Assembly (NCBI RefSeq): GCF_048771995.1
Contig: NC_133027.1
Span: 61,937,501-62,001,500, forward strand
Direction: 5' to 3'
DNA from: Taeniopygia guttata
Taxonomy: Eukaryota > Chordata > Aves > Passeriformes > Estrildidae
Length of the DNA stretch: 64,000 nucleotides
Within the stretch, counting starts at the first letter, position 1; every line of letters begins with the position of its first letter. Both the position numbers and the translations under genes were made by a program. The notes below the pieces were generated by a model that saw only the letters and a list, made by a program, of their open reading frames with translations, was not told the DNA's origin and did no database searches. Positions 36,701-49,900 of this stretch are shown one piece after another.

Positions 36701-39700
36701 ACACACTGCCCCAGAAGATTCCCATCTGACTGCACTCACCAGGACTGCACCATTCCAGACTGGTTATGCCAGCAGAGAAAACCAAGGAGTAAGAAAACTC
36801 TTCATGTGTCTTTCCTGTTTAAGTAGTGACATTTTTCTACTTGGCTACAAATTGGATCTACCAATTTTAAAGCAAGGACTTTTTTCCAAACCTCTGGGAA
36901 GGAGGTAGGTCTAGAACACTTCTTCCCTACTTTGAGCATGTTTATGCTTTATTTTATTAATGTTTTGTTGCTCTTTGGCAATAGATAAACTTTACTGGGA
37001 TACCAACTTGTGCCAGTCTATCTGCTGCTTACAACCACAGTCTTAATACTTGGCAGAAAGGAAACAACATCCAAAAAAGCCTCCCAAAAAAATAAATCCA
37101 CAATGCAACTGTTAATGAAAGTCTTCTAAATTTAAACCAAATTCACAATCAGTAAGAGGATGTTGCTATCTCCAGAGTGCTATAATACAAAATAAGTCTG
37201 CAGGATGGCGGCAGGATTTGGGATCTATTGGAATGTGCTGTAAAATTATCACTGAAAAACGGCAACTTGCAGGTACTGCAGTGGTTTCACAGGGGATTGA
37301 GGGGCTGCTCCTAGAGTAAGAGTGGAGTTCAGGAAAGTTGTTTGTAGGTGCTGTCTGGCACAGCTCCCGTCTGAGTAAGGAGTTCATATTGTAATTATCT
37401 AGTGTTAGAATCTAATAAAAATGACTGGGGGTCTTAAGCCATTTTTAAATAGTGAAATACAACAGACCTTCCTGAAGGGGATTTTTTGTTCCATGTGAAA
37501 AAACCCAGACCCAATCCACAAGTGAACATTGTATTGGGTGTTCACAAGGGAGCTCGAGCAGACACCTGCAGCTAGGCCCTGGGCTGTTTCTCACTGCTGC
37601 AGAGCCAGAGAACAGGAATCAGCTCAGGTCCACTGCTGAACCCTGGCTGGGTCTGGGTGTGTGTGTGGCACACAGGTCTGGTGATGAACTCTGCAGCAAG
37701 GAGAAAGACAGGACAGAGGTGCACTGTCACGGTCTGGTTCTGGCTCAGGCCCAGGATGCAGTGACACCTCAGCTGACCCTCTGCAGCCAGCTAAGATCTT
37801 ACAAAGCAAAGTGGATCTGCCCTGTGCTTTGCCAAAGAGGCTTGGCTAGAGAGCTGCTGGCCTTGAGGGCAGAGAGGAGGTGTTGAGTGTGAGTGTAGCT
37901 GACTTCTGGCATGCTAAGGAAACATTCTGAGAAATCTGTCTCATGATACCTTCGATTTTTCTCCTATGGGACTCCAGCCACCACTAAGTTAAACTCAATG
38001 GCCAGCATTAGGCTACTAGTTCAAGTGCAGATAAACAAAAAGTAATACAATCACCTTATCAGCATGCATAGATGTGCCTCTTAAAGCAACAGGTTGCTTA
38101 AAAGTAGTCATAAAGACTTCTCTGCAATATGTTGTATCCTGACTCATCCACTTTGAGCAGCAACTTCTAGAATTAAACTGAGATTAGTTAATCTGAATTC
38201 CGAGAGGCATTTTTAAACTCGCAGAATTTCTCTGCTTTTATTCAGGCAAACTATGAACTCTCTGCATCAGTGTTTCCATGTGGAAAGGATCTGCACTGGT
38301 TCTGGCCCTTCCATGTAGTTTGCAATAAATCTCTAAGACCTAACAAAGTCTATCTCAAATTTCTGAAATAAATAAAAAGAGAATTCTGCTGAACTTCCAC
38401 AAAAATACGCAGGGAACATTATTCAAGATAGCTACTCTGTAAGAGCAGCGCAGGAGATTTGTCACTGCACCCACCTTTTTAAAAGACCGGGGAAGTAATT
38501 GCAATAGCTCTAGGTATCAGGGTCACTAATTACAGAATCTAACCATCAGAGGACCAACTGGGCAAAAAGCAGCAGAGAATGAAATGGGGAGTGGCAGAGA
38601 AGAGGAAGGGTTATGGGAGGGCAGCAAGAAAGGCAATCCAAAGAGCTACTGATGTAGAGGTAACAATAACAGCAGCAACCACATTGCACACTGTAGTGAA
38701 TTGTAGTGGACAGGGTCTGTGACAGAAGAATGGCTCTTACTCTTGGCTTCAGAGGGATGACATGAGCTGGCTTTCTCCCAGATCCACAGCTTTGCTGAGT
38801 TTTTCCAGCCACACCCACGTAAGGTCTTTCCACTACATGCCCCCTCCCTGCCAAACTGCTGATATTATTTTGGCCGGCCCACACTCTGTACTCATGCTTT
38901 CCCATGCACCAGCATTCCTGGGTCGCTGGTACTACTGGGGTGCCTGTAATGGTGGCTGAAAGTGAGGAAATGTCCTAGGAATTGAGTGCAAACTACACAG
39001 AAAGCTGGTTTCTCACCTCCCTTTCACCCAGGTAAACTTTTGAGACACACACAGAGATACACACATATTTGGAATGGAAAAAAAAATGAATAGTAGTCTG
39101 CAAATGAGTTTAAAAATTATGTTTACTTGCACATACACATAGTCTGTGGATTTAACTGATGCATTAGGAAAAATGTACCATACCAAAATGTTTGTTCAAA
39201 TAACTTTGAACCTTGGTATTGCCTCAGTTCTCTTTTCTAGTCTGTTCCTCTCATTCACACACTGTGCTTTGTCAGCTACCCCTTCACAGCAGCACTGACA
39301 GAGATAACACCTCATTCTGCAGTCATCCTTTCCTTTCAAGAAAAACATATGCTATTCACTCTACCTTCACCATAAATGGGGCTGTGAAACAGCTTGACTC
39401 CTTAGCTAGTTTGCTCCATTTTACTGTTTTAGTTTTTATTTAACCTCCAGTTCAACACTGCTGGTATACTGAGGAACTCCATTAACTACTCTTATGTGAA
39501 CTAGTTCACATTCACTGTCTTTTCAAACTATTCAGTCTAAGTTATCTTGCCATAAAGCTGCTGAGAAGCAGAGGAACACCTGAGATTTATTGGGCAATGC
39601 CATTCAAACTTTATGAAAAACAGTTGTTTCAGGTAAACAAATATGTTCTCTTCCTTCATAGGAATGTGTTATTACACTGCCTCTTGCTCCCCTTGCTCTT

Positions 39701-39948
39701 TGGTCTGAAATACCTGCTAAATCCAAAAATTAATGGACAGGGCTTTCTAAAGCATGGGGAAGCATAATACCACAAAGCATCTGTTTATAAAATGAAACAA
39801 AAGAAAGAAGCCTAACTTCATTTTAAAAGCACCACATATACTGCACTGGAAACAAATCAAATGGAAAAAATGTTGAACATTTGATCACAGAAGAGTGAAT
39901 CTGTGCATGCAAGACATTTTGTGTTCCTTTTAGACAGTGACTGAATGA
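33791..39948. other. Intergenic, no gene recognised
   Basis: This is AT-rich sequence. It has a T-rich stretch at 34377-34392 and a mildly GC-rich patch at 37550-37890. Short open frames on both strands show no domain. No tRNA or repeat was recognised. Confidence 0.55.
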
Positions 39949-40161
39949 CTCTCTTTGCTATGTGGGTTAGTATCTGGCATACAACCAGCAGTCCATTATC
40001 AAAGACATGAACTAGAAAGTCTATATCTTAAGATAGATGCAAATCAAATCCCAAACCTTAAATCTGGGGAATGTTTCCCACTGAATATTGATGTGCCAAC
40101 TGAGATTCTGAAATGTATTTCAGATTTTGGAGAAATTAACCTACTCATTCCAGAGATGTAA
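39949..40161 (+). other. Orphan open frame, exon-like, function unknown
   Basis: An uninterrupted frame encodes SGECFPLNIDVPTEILKCIS, then DFGEINLLIPEM and stop. The composition looks protein-like and not low-complexity. A possible acceptor TGGGTTAG ends at 39970 and a good donor-like GTAAGG starts at 40158, just before the stop. I do not recognise the family; it could be an exon relic, a decayed retrocopy or chance. Confidence 0.25.
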
Positions 40162-43100
40162 GGCTTTCCTCAGTAGTTCTAGGATGGTGGTACTGGTTGT
40201 GAAGTGGCTGATTTGATTGTATTAAAGAGGTGTTCTTCAAATAGAAAAATATTTTTAACCTTTTTTTTTTTTTCTCATTCAAATACTTGAATAAAACTGA
40301 AACTTTTAAATGGACAATTTATGTCCAATATTCACTTAGTTTTACTTTTACTTTAGCTTTGTGTTTTATATGAAAGAAAAAAACAGAACTGGAATGTGAG
40401 AGAACTTTAAGATATAAGAACTTTAAGACTCCACTGGGTTTATATATACATTTCTGTTAACACAGAACATGTGCTCATCTCATTAACAAAATCCTGTTAT
40501 AAAATACTACAACTGAAAATAGCCAGTACTGGACATAAACTCAGTTAATGTGTCCTATAATATTCAATCAACTCCCACCAATGTTTACACACAGAAAATT
40601 CATAAAAGATACTCTCCCTTGAATGTCTGATCCCACTGAGGGCAAACTAGAGTTCAATAAGCTTTAAATGAATTAACATTCATTAGTTATGAACAGAACA
40701 TGGAAATGCCATTTCTCTGCCCTCTCTTCCCACCCTCCCCCATTTCTAAATGCCTCATTATAGGTCTCATCTACCTTGTATGCCCCTTTGTTTTTCAAGT
40801 ATAGTCTGTGTTACCAAATTGGACAAAATAACTAAAGCTTTTTAAATTAATAGAATTAATTTACAAATTAATCATAGTAAGAGGGATCAAAAGTTAATAT
40901 TTTCCTCAATAAATAGAGTGTACCATCGAAATGATCCAGAAACATATGAAGTCCTGCTGTCACTTACCTGACTGCATTTTGTCCTTACTTTCCTGCTTTT
41001 TGTATGATTTGATTACTCTATAAATACCGGGGCGGGGGGGGGGGGGGGGGGGCGGCTTATTATTTTAAATTATTTATCTTTCAGGTCTATTGTCTGAATC
41101 ACAATCAGCTTTCTGTTGTGTTCTTGCATTGTCTGCTCTTGTATTCATCTGTTTCTTTCTGTCTAGTACATCTCAACAGACAATGAAACTTAAGGGTTCT
41201 GAACAACCATGAAAACTCTGTTTTTCCTTCTTACATATATAGAGCATCAACAGAATAGTGAAATTCTTATTTAAGAATGAAGTCAGGGATCACTTTGTTG
41301 CAGGCAGTCTCTTCCAGTAGTCCAGTGTCACACCATCTGTGACAATGATGGCCACTATGTACTGCTGAAATGCCATAACTGGCAATGTGGGATTGCCTCT
41401 TCCTGGAGTTTTCTTCATAGCTGATTCATGGACAAAAGGAAGGTGTTTCTTTTCTCTCATCAAATCTATATCCCTTGCTATGGGGTAACCAATAAACTCT
41501 GCTTTCACTGTTGATAAGCAAGAGAGATGTGCATAATTTTTGATGGTGAAGCATGTCCTCACTGAGGAAAAACTGCCAACATACTTGCTGCAGCTCTTCC
41601 TGTGCAGATATTAAGCAGCCCACTTTAAATTCAAAATTTCTATTTTGTTTTTCCTATCAGGAGTTCCAGAAAATGAGGCAAGGAGCAGCAGAAAACTCTG
41701 TGGCTTCCTAGTCCTTTGAACATGAGTAAGGGATACCTACAACTAACCATAAGCATGTCAGTCTGGAAGAAAGAATAAAAATTTTATCTGGTTGTCTGGT
41801 CACTATTACTGCCTAAATAAACGCCATCTGACTAATGCTGCTCTTCTGCACATAGTTTTGGGATGAAGAATGTTAAGCTTTAAAACAGCTGCTGTTACTG
41901 AAAATAGTCTCTTAGTAAGAAAAGGCTAGTGCCTGTGAATGCAGTCGATCTGCCTCTCTAGAGAGCCCTCTTTCACTTAGCACACGCAGAGTTAAAGTAT
42001 AGGTGGAAGAGGAGGTGAGAAATTCCACTGACCTCCCAGCAACATAGTTTTTCATTAGCAGCATTTCTAAAACTGTTAGTAATTGTTAGTGGGCATCTTT
42101 CAACCACTTCTGGTACATCTTCAGAGCTTGAATTCACAGCCCAGTCTGGAAATCTGGAGCTACAGACTGCAGCCAGATAGACCCTGACTTAGTCTGAGCC
42201 TAAAGCTAGTTTGCTTCTAGTCCAGCCACCCTGAGCAGCCAAACCTGCACTATTTATTCACCCAAGCAAGGAGCTGTGAGATTTAAGCTACTGATATACT
42301 TAAAGTCAGGCATATGTTTAGCTCCTGCTGAACCAGAAGCTCAGGTCTGAGCCCGTGCACCCACCCTCCCCTTCCAAATTATTGGTTAAAGAGTAACATG
42401 ATACAGAGTAATTAGCATTACAAGTTTCTTTTTCCTGTTGTAAGGATCACAGACCCCGATGGCAAGGAATAAGGGGAGCTTGTCAGGAAAGGTTGTAAAC
42501 AGGAGCAGAAATTTGAAAATATTGTCACTAACTGAAGCAAATAAAATGTCCCTGCATCTCTCCTCTTACATTCATGGCAAGGTCAAATGTTCTTTGTCAA
42601 AATCTAAACAAAGCATACTAATTTATCACTCATGTTTCTCATGCTCTTCAGTTATTTTTGAGGAAATGCAGTTGATGTTGGTGAGTAACAGTGACCTAGC
42701 TCAAACTATACTGGATTGTCTTGTAACAAGGTACCAGATGTCTTTTGCACACAAAGTTCTTTGCTAGGCCAAGAGAAGTGTAAACAACTAGAATAGAAAG
42801 CTCTTCTCTCACCGACAGTGTTAAGAGTTGACATTAAAACTCCACAGTTACTTTCAGAGCAACATTTTGAGCACTTTACCCTAGAAGTTATAAATGCTTC
42901 TCTGTGTCAAAGTCAGCTGTAAATAAAATTTATTCTAATGTTAGCCATAAAATGGGGAAACATAGAAGTTTTTGCATATTAGCAGCAGTTACTTGTTTTG
43001 AATGCCATGTGCAGGAAAAAATATTCTGAGATATTTCCCCTATTTCTTCTCTATTTGCTAAAGGCAAAAGTTTGTCATAAAAGGCAAAACCCAAACTGTT

Positions 43101-45930
43101 TTCAAGGACCTTGTAAGCACACACATTTCCTGAGGAATTTGTGACCACTGAAGCTATGTGCAAGTGGCCAAAAATCCTGAGGAAATGCCGTCATATATTT
43201 AATCTCAGAGCTTCAAAAAGTTACTGAGAAGGCTATTTCAGTAGCATAACACTGGACAAAGAAAAGTATCTTTTGTTTGCTTCTACAGTGTATCAACAAA
43301 GCTTTTAGTAGAGACCCAGATTGCAAAGTTCACTCAATAATACATAACAACAGACATCCATTACCAGGACCTAGGAGCATTATAATGCATAGCAATACTT
43401 CCAAGGTAAAAAAGGGCTTGGGAGGAGAAGGGGTTGGAAATTCAAGCCAAATGGAGTGACTTTGAAAAAGACAGAAGTGTTCAGACATTACACTGAGGTA
43501 ACCACTGAGGTAGCAGTTGAATGCTTAAAAATATGCATAAACACAGTTTGAACATTGTCTTCAACACAATTTATGCCACAGGTGAGTTAACAGGAACTGA
43601 ACTTGATTTAGTACCTGAAGGCTGTGTCCTCCTACCATGGAGCTGCCCCTAACATACCACAGCTGCAATTTTGCTTGAACTGCATTCCACATATTTCCAC
43701 AGTCAGCAAACATCAGACCTTAGGGATCCCATCCCTTCTGATACAGAGGGAGAAGGATCTCCCTGCCCCTGTGAAGACAGGAGCTGGAAAAGGAGTTGGA
43801 AAGAGAAAATGTAAGCAAAGGGACACTGAGGCAGACAAGAGATATTCCACCCTCCAAAATAGTCCCACTATTCTCTACATGTCAAATAGCAGAAAGAGCT
43901 CACAGATGTGTGGCTTCTCCCAGCTGAAGGCTGTAGGGGCAGCAGCAGATCACCTCCCACTTTTTAGCTGTGGGAACATTCAGAAAGCAATGCAAAATAC
44001 CTGTGACTGCTTAAAGGTAGAAAGAGTGCTAAAGAACCACAGATGGGTGAAGAAGGGCAAAGAAGCTAGGATGATGAAATTGTCAAGGCAGGAGATTAAA
44101 AGGAAGGAAAACTCCAAATAGAAAGGAAGATGAAATGAAAAATTGCTGAGGAGGTAATGAGGGTGTATGGCCTGGGTGAAAATTAGTGCTGTGCAAGAGG
44201 GAATGAGTTCACCTGAGGGACTCCTCAAATGAATTAATATTTCCATGATACTCACATACATAAGGTCCAGAGCAAGACAGCTCAACTCCAAATGTCTGCT
44301 AAAATATGATCTGTCAATTTTAACACTTTCCCTTAAAAATGGACTTCCATGCATTGAAACACAGTCTGGTTAAATGAAAAGATCTTATCAAAAGAACACT
44401 TCTGCACACATCCCCAATATATCAAGGAAGGTGAGCCCTACATTTGGATGTCATTCTTTGTGAAGGAGGTTTATAACATGAATGGTTTTATTTACTGCTA
44501 CTCTTCACCATTTCCTGATTGTTGCTTTCTCAGGTTTGTGTTTCTAACACAAAGCCTAATTAAGTGACTTACTGCTTTTTGAGTGGATGTACTGCAGCTG
44601 AAGAGATCTGTTTGTAAGAGATTAGAACTGACTCAGAGAGCCACCTATGAAGCAGTGTTTTGTCATACACACTGCTAAAGTTTTTCAGTTTGCCACCTTC
44701 ATCTGAGTTTTTCCTCTCACATCTTTATCCCCTCGTAACGATTTGAGGTGCTAAAAAAATACTATCCCAGGTGCACCGATCCTTTCTTCAGTATTTTACC
44801 CAACAAATCTGACAGTAAACTTTTTATTAACGATCCTAAATTGTGTGTTCTTGGAAATTGTAGTGAAAAGAACTAACAACAAAAATTACAAAGGAGTTAA
44901 AACACAGGCAAGAGAGGGACATACCTGTATCCTCTCAGTGAGAGTTTGTGCTCAGGATGGAGTTAAAAGCAGACTGTGAAGAATAATTTCTCAAAGGCAA
45001 ACACACACACACAAACAAAAAGACAGAATGGGGGTTTTATTTTCTGCTATTTTTAGACACCTAAGTGTCTATCTATCCAGGGCAACTTTTTAAAGTAATG
45101 TGATACAACTCTCTTGGGCAGCACTGATTAAGCGATACTTTAAGTATTTCATCTCAAATGAGCACTTTTCTCTAGGGAAAAAGTGAAAGATGTCAAAGAC
45201 ATAAACTGATTTTTGGTCTGCCATTCACATTGGGTAGCTGTTAGAAAGGCATCCCCTTTCTGTTTAAAATTGAGCATGGTTGATCTATGTTCTTACATCC
45301 TCTAAAACTCCCAAATGTTGAGCTATGCGCTGGCGCTGTCTTGCTTTTTTCATCCTGATCACTTAATTTCTACAGTTTCTGGGTCATTTGCTTTACCCAG
45401 TGCTTTTAATCTCACCCTACATATTATAATTAAAGTTTAGGATCAGGAAGAGGAAAAAAAACCCCATGCAAACACCAATCCCACTTTCCATACCAGACCC
45501 TTTCAAAATGCTTTGTTAAGAAGGCACCATAAAATCAATCTCCTTTCGAAATTACTGCTGGTTATAAAATAAATAAACCAGATGTGTGTGATAGAAAGAC
45601 AGTATCTGCTTTTCAGTTTTTTCCATCATTCAAAGAAGGCAGGGACTGTGACATTCCACCTGGCAGTGCACAGCCGTGACTCACGTTCTCAACGGAAATG
45701 TGAGACAACAATAACAGAAGGTAGTTTGGGCATTTTGAATTTCGCAGTTTTGTCTACATCTTAATTCAAGTTATAATTCGTGATGTTAAAAAAATAAAAT
45801 TCTGCTTGGTTTACCCGTGTATGAATAGGCTCACTTTCTCGGTGAACTCCGGGGTAAAAGCAGCACTCACCCTGCATAGACTCACCAGGGAATTGTGATG
45901 GGAACCCTGCAACACCAGAACACGCGCACT
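40162..45930. other. Intergenic upstream of SYNJ2
   Basis: It contains the G19 run and two overlapping minus-strand open frames at 41290-41623. A short (AC)n lies at 45000-45014. A 165-codon plus-strand open frame at 43624-44121 is Lys/Ser-rich at its end and has no recognisable domain. No promoter or gene is evident before the CpG island. Confidence 0.55.
41029..41055 (+). repeat. G-rich tract with G19 homopolymer
   Basis: GGGGC is followed by 19 consecutive G (41034-41052) and CGG, standing alone in AT-rich DNA. Confidence 0.95.
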
Positions 45931-46960
45931 GTGCCTTTGCCCAAAACTCTTTATACCGCGGGACAGCGCGCAGCGGGAAAGCTGCCCCGAGGGGAGCTCC
46001 CTGCCGGCGGGCAGCCCGCAGGAAGCGGGAAGGAGCGCGGCTTCTCCCCGGGCAGCAGCGGCAGCAGCCGCGCCGGCCGGGGAAACAACTCCGGCGCCTC
46101 ACGGCGCTGCTGGGCCGGCCGCGCTCCCGGCGGCGACCTTGGCCACCCGCGGGGGTGGGGAGCGGCACTGCCGGGAACCAGCGGGGCTGGGACAGCCCGG
46201 CCGGGCCCGGGCCCACAGCGCCCCGCCGGGCTCGGCAGCGCGCCCGCCGCCCCTCCCCTCACCCGCGGGCAGGGCGGGAGCAGCGCCCCGCCGGCGGCTT
46301 CTACCTGTGCCGGAGGAGGCGGAGCCGGAGCCGCGGGCCACGGGGACAAAGTTAACTCGGGAAAGTTTACCGTGGGTGGGAAGAGAAAGGCGGAGAGCAA
46401 AGGGGAAGGTCGCTCCCGCCCCGCCGGCCGCAGCCGGGGCTCCCCGAGGAGGCGGCCGCAGCGGCGGGTCCGCCCGCGGGGCGCGCTCCGCTTCCTTCGC
46501 CCTGCGCCGGGCGCCCCCGCAGCTCCAAGGCCTGCTGAGGTGACCGGCGAGCGGCAGCGGGGCGCGGCCGCCCTCCTGGGCCGCCTCCCCGGGAGAAGCG
46601 GCCAGCGCCGGGGACGAGCGCCCGGAGCGGCTCCCGCGGGGCTGCCGGCGGCCCCCGAGCGCCGCGCCGTGCGCCCGACGAGAAGGAGCCTTCTTCGCCG
46701 GCGCCTCCAGCGGGACCCCTGCGCCCTCCTCCCCGCGGCCGGCGGCTCCCATGGCTCTGAGCAAAGGGCTGCGGCTGCTCTGGAAGCAGGAGCCGGGGCC
46801 GAGCGCCCTGCTGGAGGCGCGCAGCCGCCAGGACTGCCTCTTGCTGGAGGCCGGCACCGTGGCGGCGCTCAGTAAGTGCTGCGGGGGCGGCCGTGGGGGC
46901 CCGGGGGTGTCCGTGGGAGCGCGGAGCTGGCGCGTCCGTGGGTGCGCCCCTCTGCCTCTG
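45930..46960 (+). promoter_or_regulatory. SYNJ2: SYNJ2 CpG-island promoter and 5' UTR
   Basis: About 1 kb is strikingly GC- and CpG-rich, in contrast with the AT-rich flanks. GC-box motifs occur at 46272-46278 (GGGCGGG), 46247-46253 (CCGCCCC) and 46415-46425. A TATA-like CTTTATACC lies at 45948-45956, at the upstream rim. The start site is not determinable. From 45961 to 46750 there is no ATG on the plus strand. Confidence 0.8.
46751..46871 (+). CDS. SYNJ2: SYNJ2 exon 1 coding part
   Basis: Forty codons plus one base run from ATG to the donor GTAAGT at 46872. Residues 1-10 are [10 protein letters not shown]. Residues 11-19, WKQEPGPSA, differ from human and carry GC-rich codons. The ATG has C at -3 and G at +4, a middling Kozak context. 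Confidence 0.92.
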
Positions 46961-49900
46961 AAGGGACACTGGGATGCAGCAGGCGATGCCCGGAGCATTG
47001 GGGCACTTTCCTCCGTGGCATGGAGAGAGGAAGGGGAGCGCGCAGACGCACGTCCAGTGGGATGCTGGCTGTGGAAAGCGTCTCGCCTCCCTTAACCCAG
47101 ACCTCCAGCACGGCCGTCCAGGCTTAACCACTTGCTGGCGCATTTGGGTGACCCCAGTTACGTGCCTGCATCTCCAGGGCTGGCCAGCATCTCCTCCCGA
47201 TCGTGTCCCAGCGCTGCTCTGGGTGTCTTTAGCCTCCTCACCAGCCTCCGCACCAGCAGGAGAGGCCACCCGGCTGCAGGGGGGTCTGGGCACAGGGCGC
47301 CTTTAGTGTACAAGACTTATCCCCTACAGCCTTGATTGCGGAGGAGGGCCCAGGTAAAGGAATCGGGTCCGCTGCCTCTTGAGGAAGTTTCCACTTAGCT
47401 ACATCAGGTGCTAACCAGCAGTGAAGACAGCCAGCTCACAACAGAGATGTTTTGGGATGACTGACTTGAGTTTCTTGGCTTCTTGCTATGTTGCCCCTGT
47501 GGTTTGAACGGTATTTGGTTACTTGAGTGTCTGCCTCTTACTGGAGGAGTCTCATAAATGTTCTCAGGGTTGTCTCACCTTGTGCTTTTGGTACTTGTTA
47601 CACCTGAATTAATGCAATGCTGATGTTGGGGCAGACACAATGCAATGCTAATATTGAGGCAGACACAGAAAAATGAGGCGACTGAGCATGCAAGGGGCAA
47701 AAAGCAATGTAGGAGAACACGTTTGTGCTGTGTTCTTAAATTGTTTTCTGCGTAATACCTGTGCCTGCAATCACGCTGCTGTTCACAGCGTTGTAAGGGT
47801 CCATGTTTAAGCAGCTCAGACTATTGTAGTAAGATCTTTGTGTACATTGTGATTTGCACAATGTCAGTCACAGTGTCACCTCAGGATCTGGTCCACTGAG
47901 CTGAGTCTTCCACAATGTACATTGGCAGGGCATACAGACTAATGCTTGATTTTTAAATGCTGGGGACTTTAGGAATGATGAAACCTAGAAAGGTCATCAA
48001 GAGGCAGCTGATTTTCTCAAGAATAGTTGTGATAGTGGGAAAATTTTGACCAGTCATGGAAAAGATGTTATTGCCACACTGTAGGGTTTTTGTTTGTTTT
48101 GTTTATGTAATTTTATTGGAGTTTTATATTGTGCAATATTTTGGGGGTTCTGTTTCTTGCGAAATTCTTCAGTAACAGTGGACATACATGTGTTACATTT
48201 TTCTAGAGGGGGGTTTTTGTCAGGTTTTTTTTGTCAGCTTTCAGTGAATTGGCAATGAAAAGTCAGTTAGTAGTGAGCAGCACTTTACTCACTTTCCCTG
48301 AAACCCTAAAACCTGTTGACATTAAAACTCTGTATTAATATTAATGGGATTTGGTCTGTATTCTGTTATTCTGGTAAAAATCTAAAGCAACTCCACTTTC
48401 TAAAGCTAATGTATATGAATAAAATGAAGAGTCCAGCCACCTGTATGACCAGTGGCTGGAACTTAAAATCTCACTAAGTAAAGGATTCATCAACATAGAG
48501 TAGTTTTTTTTTTCTCCCAGTGTTGCCATCCTCCATCTGAAGTGCTATGCCTGAAATGATTTAGTGTCTGGGAAATTTCCCAGCCAAAAAGGACCTGGTG
48601 GTGCTGCTCAGCATCCATCTGAACATGATCCAGCAGTGTGCCCAGGTGAACAAAGAGGCCAGTGCCATCCTGGTCTATCTCAAAATAGGAGCATATCTGG
48701 AGAAGGACAGTGGAGCCAGTGAAGGGTCTGGAGCACAAGTCCTGTGAGGAGCAGGTGAGGGAGCTGGGGTTGTTCAGCCTGGAGAAAAGGGGGTTCAGGG
48801 GAGACCTTATCACTCTTTACAACTGCCTTGGAGTGTAGGCAGGTGAGGGTTGGTCTCTTCTCCCTGATAACAAGTGACAGGACAACAGGACATAGCCTCA
48901 ACTTGCACCAGGGGAGGTTTAAACTGGATGTTATGAGAAATTTCTTTGTGGAAAGGATGGTCAGGTATACAGAAACAGGCTGCCTAGGGAAGTGTGGAAC
49001 TACTATGCCTGGAAGTGATCCAAAACTGTGTGGATGTGGAAGCTGGGAAACATGGTTTAAACTATGAACCACTGGTTTAGTGGTTGGGCTCAATGATCTT
49101 AGACATCTTTTCTAATCTTAATGATTTTGTGATTCTGTGATTATAGAATTTATACAATCTCTCTTAAAATGTGTTAGAAGAATTCTGAAGTAGGGATTTG
49201 TATAGGGTAAAAAGCCTGTTTGCCATGCCTTTTGGAAGTCCAGTGTAATGTCTTGAGATAACTACAATTGTGTCTGTGTTGGCATTCAGCCCACTCCATG
49301 GTGATAACTTTGTCATTTTATTTAATTTGATTCCTCTATTCCTTCCTGGGTTGGTTCCTGTATTATAGGAAAAGCTAGTTTGTCCAGTGGAGCATGTTTA
49401 GATAACTTCTGTTTATGCAGCAGAGGACCAGAAAAGGAGGGAAAACCAGCAGTAGGTATTGTGCTAGTGAATTTAGAAGAATTGTGAAGAGGAAGCCTCA
49501 CAGCAGGGTGGTAACAGAAACAACATTAATTCTGTTTTGTTTGACTTGCCTTTAGCTTGTTACTAACCATGGAATATGACAGTGAGAGGTTAACATAAAC
49601 TTTGTATATGTGTGGTTTCAGACATACTAGTCCTAGGATTTTGTTAGTTTTGGCTTTTCTGTCTAGTTTTCTGTTTCTAAAATAAAGTTTTTAAAAAATT
49701 GCATACCTGTGGTGAGGAGGAGTTATGCAGCTGTGCCTTATGCAAACTTCTACACTAAATAAAAGCAGATTGGTATACCTGGAGCACTTAAGTTGTACAA
49801 CAGTTTACGTGATTTTGCAGTTGCACCCTCATGTAAACAGAACTGTAGAGAGGAATAATCATAGATGGACAGTAAAGGCCTGAGAACAAATTTTAGTCAT

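Noticed and set aside
37720..37745. TGTCACGGTCTGGTTCTGGC as the start of a second LTR copy
   Set aside because: It resembles the 57545 start for about 17 bases only; the following sequence does not continue the match.
43624..44121. 165-codon plus-strand frame as a gene
   Set aside because: There is no recognisable domain, no splice or promoter context, and a low-complexity Lys-rich end.
45895..47293. Several long open frames on both strands across the CpG island (up to 326 codons)
   Set aside because: They arise because GC-rich DNA has few stop codons. Composition is Gly/Ala/Arg/Pro-rich with no domain, many start at non-ATG codons, and the real SYNJ2 frame is different.
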